Positions 24,384 through 32,038 of a DNA stretch of 64,000 bases are shown here, piece after piece. Origin of the DNA: Seohaeicola saemankumensis (GTDB taxonomy: Bacteria > Pseudomonadota > Alphaproteobacteria > Rhodobacterales > Rhodobacteraceae). The stretch lies in NCBI RefSeq assembly GCF_042678485.1, contig NZ_JBHTKR010000004.1, positions 434,001 through 498,000 of the forward strand. The letters run 5' to 3'. Position numbers and translations under genes: made by a program. Position 1 is the first letter of the stretch; every line of letters starts with the position of its first letter. The notes beneath the pieces were generated by a model, which ran no database searches, had not been told where the DNA came from, and saw only the letters and a list, made by a program, of their open reading frames with translations.

Positions 24384-26162
24384 TCAGGCAGGCATCTGCG
24401 GGCGCATGTCGGCGGCTGAGATGCCGGCGACCGACACAGGTTTCTTCATCGCGTCACGGCGGAAGGGTTCGCCCAGCTCCTGGTTGATCAGCGCCTCGAT
24501 CAGCGTGGTCTTGCCATGCTGCATCTGATCCTCGATCGCACGCGCCAGGGCGTCGCGCAGCGCGTCCATGGTTTTTGCCTGAACGCCCTGCAAACCGCAG
24601 GCGCGCGCGATACCGGCATAGCTGACCTGCTCATCCAGCTCGGTGCCGACGAAGTTATCGTCATACCACAGGGTCGAGTTGCGCTTTTCCGCGCCCCATT
24701 GGTAGTTGCGGAACACGACCATGGTGATGGCGGGCCATTCCGGACGGCCGATCGCGGTCAGTTCGGTGACGGCGATGCCGAAGGCGCCATCGCCAGCGAA
24801 ACCCACCACGGGCGTGTCTGGGCAGCCGATCTTGGCGCCGATGATCGAGGGCAGGCCGTAGCCGCAGGGGCCGAACAGACCGGGCGCGAGGTATTTGCGC
24901 CCTTCCTCGAATGCGGGATAGGCGTTGCCGATCGCGCAGTTGTTGCCGATGTCGCTGCTGATGATCGCCTCGCGGGGCAGCGCCGACTGGATCGCGCGCC
25001 AGGCCATGCGCGGGCTCATCCAGTCCGGCTTGTCGGCGCGGGCGCGCTGGTTCCAGGTGGTGCCGGGATCGTCATCTTCGTGATCCATCGAGGACAGTTG
25101 CTGCGCCCATTGCGATTTGGTCTGCGCGATCAGCGCCTTGCGGTCGGCGCGACCCTCATCGCCCGCTGTGTGGCTGAGTTTTTCGAGGATCGAGGCCGCG
25201 ACCTTTTTCGCGTCACCGACAATGCCGACGCTGACCTTCTTGGTCAGGCCGATCCGGTCCGGGTTGATATCGACCTGGATGATTTTCGCGTCCTTCGGCC
25301 AGTAGTCGATCCCATAGCCCGGCAGCGTCGAGAAGGGGTTGAGGCGCGTGCCCAGGCACAGCACCACATCCGCCTTGGCGATCAGTTCCATGCCCGCCTT
25401 GGACCCGTTGTAGCCCAGCGGGCCGGCGAACAGCGGGTGCGAGCCGGGGAAGGCATCATTATGCTGATAACCCACGCAGACCGGCGCATCGAGGCGTTCG
25501 GCCAGCGCCATGGAGGCGGGGATCGCCCCCGCCAGCACCACGCCTGCCCCGTTCAGGATCACCGGGAAGCGGGCGCTGGACAGCAGGTCGGCGGCGCGCT
25601 GCACTGCCTGGTCACCGCCGCCGGGGCGTTCGAAGGTGACCATCTCGGGCAGGTCGATGTCGATCACCTGCGTCCAGTAATCGCGGGGCATGTTGATCTG
25701 GGCCGGCGCCGACATGCGGCGCGCGTTCAGGATCACGCGGTTCAGCACCTCGGCCACGCGGGATGGATCGCGCACCTCTTCCTGATAGGCGACCATGTCC
25801 TTGAACAGCGCCATCTGTTCGACTTCCTGGAAGCCGCCCATGCCGATCGTCTTGTTGGCGGCCTGCGGCGTGACCAGCAACAGCGGCGTGTGGTTCCAGT
25901 AGGCGGTTTTCACGGCAGTCACGAAATTGGTGATGCCAGGGCCGTTCTGGGCAATCATCATCGACATCTTGCCCGTGGCACGGGTGTAGCCATCGGCCAT
26001 CATCCCGCCAGACCCCTCATGCGCGCAGTCCCAGAAAGTGATCCCCGCGCGCGGGAACAGGTCCGAAATCGGCATGAAGGCAGAACCGATGATGCCGAAG
26101 GCATGTTCGATCCCGTGCATCTGCAGGGTTTTCACGAAAGCTTCTTCGGTTGTCATCTTCAT
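24384..26162 (-). CDS. xsc: Sulfoacetaldehyde acetyltransferase
   Basis: 592 residues from the ATG at 26162, which has GGAG 8 bases upstream; six further residues are possible with the codon at 26180. A thiamine-diphosphate enzyme that converts sulfoacetaldehyde plus phosphate to acetyl phosphate and sulfite. The N-terminus MKMTTEEAFVKTLQMHGIEH matches known Xsc closely. The ThDP/Mg site GDGAFGIAVTEL near residue 455 is followed by VVFRNYQWGAEKRN. Length is as expected. Paired TauR-type repeats lie 75-107 bases upstream. It is the key sulfonate-cleaving step of the locus. Confidence 0.96.
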   Translation of the reverse strand: MKMTTEEAFVKTLQMHGIEHAFGIIGSAFMPISDLFPRAGITFWDCAHEGSGGMMADGYTRATGKMSMMIAQNGPGITNFVTAVKTAYWNHTPLLLVTPQAANKTIGMGGFQEVEQMALFKDMVAYQEEVRDPSRVAEVLNRVILNARRMSAPAQINMPRDYWTQVIDIDLPEMVTFERPGGGDQAVQRAADLLSSARFPVILNGAGVVLAGAIPASMALAERLDAPVCVGYQHNDAFPGSHPLFAGPLGYNGSKAGMELIAKADVVLCLGTRLNPFSTLPGYGIDYWPKDAKIIQVDINPDRIGLTKKVSVGIVGDAKKVAASILEKLSHTAGDEGRADRKALIAQTKSQWAQQLSSMDHEDDDPGTTWNQRARADKPDWMSPRMAWRAIQSALPREAIISSDIGNNCAIGNAYPAFEEGRKYLAPGLFGPCGYGLPSIIGAKIGCPDTPVVGFAGDGAFGIAVTELTAIGRPEWPAITMVVFRNYQWGAEKRNSTLWYDDNFVGTELDEQVSYAGIARACGLQGVQAKTMDALRDALARAIEDQMQHGKTTLIEALINQELGEPFRRDAMKKPVSVAGISAADMRPQMPA

Positions 26163-26236
26163 GTGGGCAGCTCCGGTCATGGGAAAGGGGCCACAGCGGG
26201 CCTTTGGATCAGATTAGGCGGCAGACCATGGGGGCA

Positions 26237-26269
26237 ATAGGGCCAGTTGAGGCTGGCAGTTAGGTCCAG
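26237..26269 (-). promoter_or_regulatory. TauR-type direct repeats upstream of xsc
   Basis: Read on the minus strand: CTGGACCTAA (26269-26260), then CTGGCCCTAT (26246-26237), 23 bases apart. The first copy fits CTGGACYTAA, the direct repeat I recall as the TauR site in Rhodobacter capsulatus. The second shares TGGCCCTATT with the repeat upstream of tpa. Confidence 0.6.
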
Positions 26270-26271
26270 GA

Positions 26272-27741
26272 TCAGTGTCGCGTAGCATTTTGCAGGGCCT
26301 TTGCGACAAGGCGCACACCCTCACCTATCCGCGCGGCCGGAATCGATGAATAGGCCAGGCGATAGAATGGCGCGGCCGGGACCGGATCAGCGAAGAATGG
26401 CGCGCCGGGTTCGATCAGAACCCCCGCGCCGCGCAGGTCCAGGGCCACCTGCCCCGTATCGACCCCATCAGGTGCACGCATCCAGATGCTGGAGCCGCCA
26501 AAGGTGCCGCGCCCGGCGATGGTCAGGCCCTGGCTCTGGATGGCGTCCTCCAGAACGCGGCGGCGCTCGGCCAGGGTCCGGGCCATGCGGCGGATCTGTG
26601 CATCGTAGTGACCCAGTGACAGGAAATAGGCGGCGGTGCGTTGGATATGGCCGGGCGGATGACGCAGCACGCTGGCGCGCAGGGCGCGCGCCTCGCGGAT
26701 GAAGGCCTCGGACCCGACCAGGTAGCCCAGCCGCAGCCCCGGAAAAAGCGACTTGGAGAAGCTGCCCACATAGATCACGCGCCCCTCGCCATCGAGGGAT
26801 TTCAGGGCGGGCGACGGGGGCGAGAGATATGACATCTCGAATTCGTAATCATCCTCGACGATGATCGCATCCAGATCGCGGGCGCGGTCCAGCAGTGCGG
26901 TGCGGCGGGCCATCGGCATGGTCGCGGACGTGGGGCATTGATGGCTTGGCGTGGTGAAGATGACATCGGTGCCATCCGGGATCGCATCGGGCGGCAATCC
27001 GTCGGCATCGACCGCCACCGGCGCCAGGCGACAGCGCGATTGCGTCAGGATATCGCGCAGCGCGTGATAGCACGGGTCCTCGATCGCGGCGAGGCGTCGT
27101 TGGGTCAGCAACACCTGCGCTGTCAGCCACAGCGCATTCTGCGCGCCAAGCGTCACCAGAATTTCGGATGGGCGCGCCACGATCCCGCGCCGGGGCAGGG
27201 TGTGGCGGGCGATGAATTCGACAAGTTTCGGATCGTCCTGATCATAGTAATCCGTGGTCAGCGCGGTGAAGTCCCGCGCGCCCAGTGCCTGCAAGGCGCA
27301 AAGCCGCCAGTTGGCATGATCGAACAGCGTCGGATCCGCCTGGCCGTAGATGAAAGGATAACGAAAACTCGCCCAGTCCTGTGGCTTTACCGGGGTAGAG
27401 CCGCCGGTGAATCGCTGCCCTATGGCGCGGGTCCAGTCCACGGTGTCGCCGCGACTGGGAACAGCCGCGGATGGTGGTGGTTCCGGCGCGTTCTCGGATA
27501 CGAAATACCCGGATCGGCCCTTTGCCGCCAGATAGTCATTGGCCAGCAATTCGGTATAGGCCAGCGTGACGGTGATACGGCTGATGCCCAGATGTGATGC
27601 CAGTTTCCGGGTGGAGGGCAGTTTCTCTCCGCGGCGGAACCGTCCTGAAAGAATGCCGCCCGCGATCATCTGCTGGATACGCGCTTGCAGCGTGCCCAGA
27701 GACGCCGGATCAAGGAAAAAGGTTTCGACGGGTATGGCCAT
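26272..27741 (-). CDS. tauR: MocR-type transcription regulator TauR
   Basis: 489 residues. A GntR-family winged helix occupies about residues 12-80 (RGEKLPSTRKLASHLGISRI and the wing LAAKGRSGYFV). An aminotransferase-fold domain follows, with DDYEFEMSYL and SFSKSLFPGLRLGYL, whose Lys would bind pyridoxal phosphate. This two-domain layout defines the MocR/PdxR group, and placement directly upstream of xsc and near tpa identifies it as TauR, the activator of taurine dissimilation. PLP or a taurine-PLP adduct is the likely signal. Direct repeats of the TauR type lie just before its start, so it may control itself. Confidence 0.9.
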   Translation of the reverse strand: MAIPVETFFLDPASLGTLQARIQQMIAGGILSGRFRRGEKLPSTRKLASHLGISRITVTLAYTELLANDYLAAKGRSGYFVSENAPEPPPSAAVPSRGDTVDWTRAIGQRFTGGSTPVKPQDWASFRYPFIYGQADPTLFDHANWRLCALQALGARDFTALTTDYYDQDDPKLVEFIARHTLPRRGIVARPSEILVTLGAQNALWLTAQVLLTQRRLAAIEDPCYHALRDILTQSRCRLAPVAVDADGLPPDAIPDGTDVIFTTPSHQCPTSATMPMARRTALLDRARDLDAIIVEDDYEFEMSYLSPPSPALKSLDGEGRVIYVGSFSKSLFPGLRLGYLVGSEAFIREARALRASVLRHPPGHIQRTAAYFLSLGHYDAQIRRMARTLAERRRVLEDAIQSQGLTIAGRGTFGGSSIWMRAPDGVDTGQVALDLRGAGVLIEPGAPFFADPVPAAPFYRLAYSSIPAARIGEGVRLVAKALQNATRH

Positions 27742-27755
27742 GCGAACAGTCTATG

Positions 27756-27787
27756 CTGGACTTACCCGGTGCGTAAACTGGTCTTAA
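27756..27787 (+). promoter_or_regulatory. TauR-type direct repeats between tauR and the ABM gene
   Basis: On the plus strand: CTGGACTTAC (27756-27765) and CTGGTCTTAA (27778-27787), 22 bases apart. They lie 15 bases outside the tauR start and 75 bases before the plus-strand gene at 27862. Their orientation points toward the latter. Confidence 0.6.
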
Positions 27788-27861
27788 GCGTCAAAGGCTT
27801 GTCCCAAGCGGGGCAACAGGCGATGCTGGCCTGGCGCATCGGACAGGAAAGGGAACGCCAG

Positions 27862-28206
27862 ATGATTGCAGTGATATTCGAGGTCACCCCGAAAGAGGGC
27901 ATGAAACAGCCCTATCTGGACATGGCCGCGAAGATGCGCCCGCTGGTCGAGGAGATGGAGGGCTTCATCAGCGTCGAGCGCTTCCAGAGCCTGACCAACC
28001 CCGACAAGTTGTTGTCGATCTCGTTCTTCGAGGATGAGGCGGCGCTGGATCGCTGGCGACAGCTGCCCGAACATCGCGGCGCTCAGAAGGCCGGTCGCGG
28101 CCAGATGTTTGCCGATTACAGGCTGAAGGTGCTGCACGTATTGCGCGACTACGGCAAGATGGATCGGGACCAGGCGCCCGACGACAGCAAGGCGATCCAC
28201 GGGTAG
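27862..28206 (+). CDS. Antibiotic biosynthesis monooxygenase (ABM) domain protein
   Basis: 114 residues from the ATG at 27862; earlier in-frame codons would run through the TauR-type repeats and tauR promoter. A ferredoxin-like alpha-beta barrel of the ABM type is visible: MIAVIFEVTPKEGMKQPYLD, MEGFISVERFQSLTNPDKLL, ISFFEDEAALDRWRQLPEHR. Such proteins include small cofactor-free monooxygenases and heme-binding relatives, but most have no known substrate. It sits between tauR and tpa, so a link with taurine use is possible. A bidirectional terminator follows 10 bases after the stop. Confidence 0.82.
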   Translation: MIAVIFEVTPKEGMKQPYLDMAAKMRPLVEEMEGFISVERFQSLTNPDKLLSISFFEDEAALDRWRQLPEHRGAQKAGRGQMFADYRLKVLHVLRDYGKMDRDQAPDDSKAIHG

Positions 28207-28214
28207 TCGCCATG

Positions 28215-28252
28215 AAAAAAAGGGGCGCGGAAGACGTCCCGCGCCCCTTTTG
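28215..28252. terminator. Bidirectional terminator between the ABM gene and tpa
   Basis: A 13-bp stem of A4 plus GGGGCGCGG (28222-28230) pairing with CCGCGCCCC (28239-28247) plus T4, with an 8-base loop. T4 follows on the plus strand and seven T on the minus strand, so it can end both convergent transcripts. Confidence 0.85.
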
Positions 28253-28270
28253 AATTTGCCGATGCCGGCG

Positions 28271-29659
28271 TCAGCCGAAGACGCGGGTCAGGGCGGCATC
28301 GACACCTTCGATGATCTGGTCGATGTCGTCCTTGGTCGCGATCAGCGCCGGGCTGAAGCACAGCGTGTTGTTCAGGCCGGGCAGCGAGCGATTGGTGGCC
28401 CCGATGATGATGCCCTGCGCCATGCAGTCGGCGGTGACCATCTGGACCTTCTTTTCGGCCATCGGCTCGCGCGTTGCGCGATCCGCCACCAGTTCCGCGC
28501 CCAGGAACAGCCCTTTGCCGCGCACATCGCCGATCACGGCATGCTTGTCTTTCAGTTCGGCCAGACGGTCCAGCATGTAATGGCCCATCCTGGTGGTATT
28601 CTCCAGCAGACCTTCCTCTTCGATGATCGCCATATTCTCAAGCGCCGCCGCGGGGCCCGCCGTGCATCCGCCGAAGGTCGAGATATCGCGGAAATAGTTC
28701 AGCGGATCGGTCGCATCGTCCTTGAACATGTCGAAGACAGCCTCGGTCGTCACAAGGCATGCGATGGCGGCGTAGCCGGATGCCACACCTTTGGCCATGG
28801 TCACCATGTCCGGCTGGATCCCGTAATGCTGATAGCCGAACCAGGTGCCGGTGCGACCCACGCCGCAGACGACCTCGTCGATATGCAGCAAGACATCATA
28901 CTTGCGGCAGATCTCCTGCACGCGCTGCCAATAGCCTTCGGGCGGGGTGATGACCCCGCCACCGGCTGTGACCGGCTCAAGACAGATCCCCCCGACGGTA
29001 TCGGGGCCTTCGGCCAGAATGACCGCTTCGATCTGGTTGGCCGCCCATTCACCGTAATTCTCGACCGGCGCGCCCTGATCGGCGGCACGGTATTCAAGGC
29101 AATGCGGCACGCGGATGAAACCGGGGGCAAAGGGGCCGTATTGCGCGTTCCGTTCGTCCTGACCGCCTGCGGACAGGCAGCCGATGGTCGTGCCGTGATA
29201 ATCGCGGTCCCGATACAGGATCTTGTGCTTCTTGCCGCCATAACGCTTGTGCGCGATCTGGCGGATCATCTTGAAGGCTTTCTCGTTCGCCTCGGACCCC
29301 GAGTTGCAGTAGTAGACGCGGCTCATGCCCGGCATCTTCTCGATCAGCCGTTCCGAAAACATCGCGCCGGGGATCGACCCGGCAGAGCCGGCAAAGTAGT
29401 TCAGCTTGATCAGCTGGTCGCGCACGGCATTCGCGATCCGCTCGCGGCCATAGCCGACGTTGACGGTCCAGACCCCGCCGGACACGGCATCCAGATGCTC
29501 TTTGCCCTTCTGGTCCCAGACGCGCATTCCCTTGCCTTCGACGATGATCCGGGGATCTGTCGTCTCATAGGGTTTGTGCTGGCTCAGGTGGTGCCAGACA
29601 TGGGCGCGATCGGCGTCCACAACAGCCTGAATGTCATTGTCGAACTTGCCGTCCATCAT
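28271..29659 (-). CDS. tpa: Taurine:pyruvate aminotransferase
   Basis: 462 residues, class III aminotransferase. It converts taurine plus pyruvate to sulfoacetaldehyde plus alanine, the first step before Xsc. Visible are YYCNSGSEANEKAFK (PLP phosphate loop), YHGTTIGCLSAGG, LLHIDEVVCGVGRTGTWFG with the PLP-N1 Asp, and MAKGVASGYAAI with the Schiff-base Lys. The N-terminus and TFGGCTAGPAAAL are as in known Tpa proteins. GGAGC lies seven bases before the ATG at 29659; the next codon is also ATG. TauR-type repeats and a small leader hairpin lie upstream. Divergent from tauABC. Confidence 0.93.
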   Translation of the reverse strand: MMDGKFDNDIQAVVDADRAHVWHHLSQHKPYETTDPRIIVEGKGMRVWDQKGKEHLDAVSGGVWTVNVGYGRERIANAVRDQLIKLNYFAGSAGSIPGAMFSERLIEKMPGMSRVYYCNSGSEANEKAFKMIRQIAHKRYGGKKHKILYRDRDYHGTTIGCLSAGGQDERNAQYGPFAPGFIRVPHCLEYRAADQGAPVENYGEWAANQIEAVILAEGPDTVGGICLEPVTAGGGVITPPEGYWQRVQEICRKYDVLLHIDEVVCGVGRTGTWFGYQHYGIQPDMVTMAKGVASGYAAIACLVTTEAVFDMFKDDATDPLNYFRDISTFGGCTAGPAAALENMAIIEEEGLLENTTRMGHYMLDRLAELKDKHAVIGDVRGKGLFLGAELVADRATREPMAEKKVQMVTADCMAQGIIIGATNRSLPGLNNTLCFSPALIATKDDIDQIIEGVDAALTRVFG

Positions 29660-30040
29660 CTTGCCGCTCCATCTGTCTGCATGAATAATCTGCCCGCGGA
29701 AAAGCGGGCTATCAGGCGCAGTATCACACGCAAAGGGTGCTAAAGAAATAGGGCCAAATCAGAAGCTTCAGTAAGGCCAGATCTTGGGAAATTCCGTGCC
29801 TGTTTTTCGACCGCTTGCACCAAGGGGCTGAAGATAAACTGAAAACTTCGTTCTGATTGACTTAAAAAGGCCGCCGGAACAGGCGGTCAGGATTTGAACA
29901 CCCAGAAAATCATTGATCGGAATCGGCTTTTCCAGTCCGATATCCCTGGCAGTCGGGTGCCGCTTTGTTGAGCATGACGCACCCTTTGCCGGAATCGACA
30001 GACCACCGCAAACAGGTGGCGTAACCAACGGGAGATATTG
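29660..30040. promoter_or_regulatory. Divergent tpa / tauA control region
   Basis: 381 bases without a gene. On the minus strand it holds CTGGCCTTAC (29780-29771) and TTGGCCCTAT (29757-29748), 23 bases apart, which resemble the xsc repeats. An 11-base word GCACCCTTTGC occurs once in each orientation, toward tpa (29740-29730) and toward tauA (29979-29989), 52-71 bases from each start. A 6-bp hairpin GCCCGC/GCGGGC (29692-29709) lies in the tpa leader. A TTGACT at 29857 lacks a clear -10 partner. Confidence 0.6.
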
Positions 30041-31039
30041 ATGACACCGAAAGCAGGACTGCTGGGGGCCGTTGCCGGCCTGGCCATGAGCACCATGGCG
30101 ACCGTTGCCATGGCCGAGGAAATCACCGTGGCATATTTCACTGAATGGCCGATGCCTTTCCAGTACGCCAAGGAAATGGGAACCTACGACGAGGTCATGG
30201 GCGTCAAGGTCAACTGGCGCGCGTTTGATACCGGCACCGCGATGAGCGCGGCGATGGCATCTGGCGATGTGCAGCTGTCGGTCAGCCAGGGCGTCCCGCC
30301 CTTCGTGGTGGCAACCAGCGCGGGACAGGACCTGAAGATCGTGGATGTCGCGGTTTCCTATGCCGACAATGACAACTGCGTCGTTGCCAGCGCGCTGGAG
30401 ATCGACAAGACCAGCGCCGCCGATCTGGCCGGAAAGAAGGTTGCCGTGCCGCTGGGAACTGCCGCACATTATGGCTTTCTCAAGCAGATGTCCCATTTCG
30501 GGGTCGATCTGGCCAGCCTCGAGATCGTGAACATGGCGCCCCCTGAAGGTGCCGCCGCCATCGCGCAGGGCGCTGTCGACATGTTCTGCGGCTGGGGCGG
30601 ATCGCTGCGCCGCGCCAAGGAGCATGGCAACGTCCTGCTGACCGGGGCCGAGAAAGAGGCGCTGGGCATCCTGGTCTTCGACGTGACCAGCGCGCCCGCA
30701 TCCTTCGTGGCCGAAAACCCGGATCTGGTGGCCAAGTTCCTCAAGGTCACGGCCGACGCCAATGCCATGTGGGCGGACTCCGCGAACCGCGACAAGATGT
30801 TGCCGGTCATCGCCAAGGACGCCGGCATGGACCTGGATGCGACCGCAGCCACAATCGACACCTTCGTCTTCCCCACCGTGGCCGAGCAGCTTGATGCCAA
30901 ATGGCTGGGCGGCGGCGCGCAGGAGTTCATGCAAGGCGTGGCACAGGTCTTTGTCGAGGCCGGCAGCATCCCCGCCGCCCTGGACAGCTACGCCGACCGC
31001 GTGGTTACCGGCCCCCTGGCCGCAGCACAGGGCATGTGA
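30041..31039 (+). CDS. tauA: Taurine ABC transporter substrate-binding protein
   Basis: 332 residues from the ATG at 30041, with GGGAG 7 bases upstream (a TTG one codon earlier is possible but unlikely). A signal peptide is visible (LLGAVAGLAMSTMATVAMA, cleavage near residue 27), so it is periplasmic. The body is a type-2 periplasmic-binding fold of the NitT/TauT family: EITVAYFTEWPMPFQYAKE, DVQLSVSQGVPPFVVATSAG, KVAVPLGTAAHYGFLKQM. It captures taurine for TauBC. Divergent from tpa and first in tauABC; a repeat element lies between it and tauB. Confidence 0.92.
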   Translation: MTPKAGLLGAVAGLAMSTMATVAMAEEITVAYFTEWPMPFQYAKEMGTYDEVMGVKVNWRAFDTGTAMSAAMASGDVQLSVSQGVPPFVVATSAGQDLKIVDVAVSYADNDNCVVASALEIDKTSAADLAGKKVAVPLGTAAHYGFLKQMSHFGVDLASLEIVNMAPPEGAAAIAQGAVDMFCGWGGSLRRAKEHGNVLLTGAEKEALGILVFDVTSAPASFVAENPDLVAKFLKVTADANAMWADSANRDKMLPVIAKDAGMDLDATAATIDTFVFPTVAEQLDAKWLGGGAQEFMQGVAQVFVEAGSIPAALDSYADRVVTGPLAAAQGM

Positions 31040-31123
31040 CACCAAAGCGGGGCAAGGCGGCCTGTTGCGGCTGTCTTGCCCCGTTCGTGCCCATCGCGGG
31101 GCATGGTTTGCTTGGCCTCGGTC

Positions 31124-31162
31124 GGATGCCTCCGGCGGGGATATTTTTAGCAAGAAGAAACC
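31124..31162 (+). repeat. Intergenic repeat, GGGGATATTT/GCAAGAAGAAAC type, copy 2
   Basis: GGATGCCTCCGGC, then GGGGATATTT (31137-31146), three variable bases (TTA) and GCAAGAAGAAAC. Same core as at 24330 and 39419. It lies between tauA and tauB. Confidence 0.65.
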
Positions 31163-31228
31163 GGTTGCCTGACGTTCCTTTCCGGGGCGCAACGCGGAAC
31201 CGGACCTGAACTCAGGAAGGGGCAGCAC

Positions 31229-32038
31229 GTGTCGACGCTTTCCATCGACAATATCTCGATGCGGTTCGATCTGCCGAATGGCGGTCATGTACAGGCACTG
31301 CGCGATGTCAGCCTGACGCTGAACACGGGCGAGTTGCTGAGTGTTCTGGGACCGTCGGGTTGCGGCAAGACCACGCTGCTGAACATCGTGGCGGGCTTTC
31401 TGGCGCCGACCGAGGGGCAGATCACGCTGAACGGCGCAAGGGTGAAGGGGCCCGCGGCTGAGCGCGGCATGGTCTTTCAGCAGGGCGCCCTGTTCGAATG
31501 GATGAGCGTCCGCGATAACGTCAGTTTCGGGCCGCGCATGGCAGGCCAGCGCGAGGCGCAGTGGAAAGGAAACGTCGATCACCTGCTTGAGGTGGTCGGC
31601 CTGCGCGATTTCAAGGAAAAATCGGTCTATGAACTGTCGGGCGGGATGCAGCAGCGCGTGGCACTTGCCCGCTGTCTGGCCAACGATCCTGACGTGATCC
31701 TGATGGACGAGCCGCTTGGCGCGCTGGATGCGCTGACGCGCGAAAAGATGCAGGGGCTTGTGCTGAAGCTGTGGAAGGAAACCGGCAAGACCATCATCCT
31801 GATCACCCATTCGGTCGAGGAGGCATTGCTGCTGGGCGAACGTCTTCTGGTGATGGCACCAAGACCGGGGCGCATCCATCGCGAATACCGGCTGCCCTTC
31901 GCCGAGATGGGCGTGGGTCAGGACCTGCGCACCGTGAAGAAACACCCTGATTTCGCGACCAAACGCGAGGAGATCCTGAGCATGATCTGGGACATGGAAG
32001 AAGAGATCATGGGCCGCAGCGTGGAGGCAGGCGCATGA
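31229..32038 (+). CDS. tauB: Taurine ABC transporter ATP-binding protein
   Basis: 269 residues with a GTG start at 31229, supported by AGGAAGGGG 8-16 bases upstream. It powers taurine import. The nucleotide-binding features are complete: Walker A GPSGCGKTT near residue 46, signature LSGGMQQRV near 137, Walker B VILMDEPLGALD near 157, and the switch His in LITHSVEEAL. It is the NitT/TauT/SsuB type. The stop overlaps the tauC start (ATGA). Confidence 0.94.
   Translation: MSTLSIDNISMRFDLPNGGHVQALRDVSLTLNTGELLSVLGPSGCGKTTLLNIVAGFLAPTEGQITLNGARVKGPAAERGMVFQQGALFEWMSVRDNVSFGPRMAGQREAQWKGNVDHLLEVVGLRDFKEKSVYELSGGMQQRVALARCLANDPDVILMDEPLGALDALTREKMQGLVLKLWKETGKTIILITHSVEEALLLGERLLVMAPRPGRIHREYRLPFAEMGVGQDLRTVKKHPDFATKREEILSMIWDMEEEIMGRSVEAGA

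Noticed and set aside
24516..26240. 574-codon plus-strand frame opposite xsc
   Set aside because: Shadow of the Xsc gene, low-complexity protein, no domain.
29857..29885. Terminator-like GC hairpin followed by five T on the minus strand near 29864-29888
   Set aside because: The stem has an A-C mismatch in that orientation and no minus-strand transcript is expected to reach it.
29979..29989. GCACCCTTTGC as a sigma54 promoter
   Set aside because: The spacing between the AG/GG and GC elements is 8 rather than 10 bases and the -24 GG is not kept.
29768..31945. 725-codon minus-strand frame across the tau control region, tauA and tauB
   Set aside because: It runs opposite two well-supported transporter genes and shows no recognisable motif.
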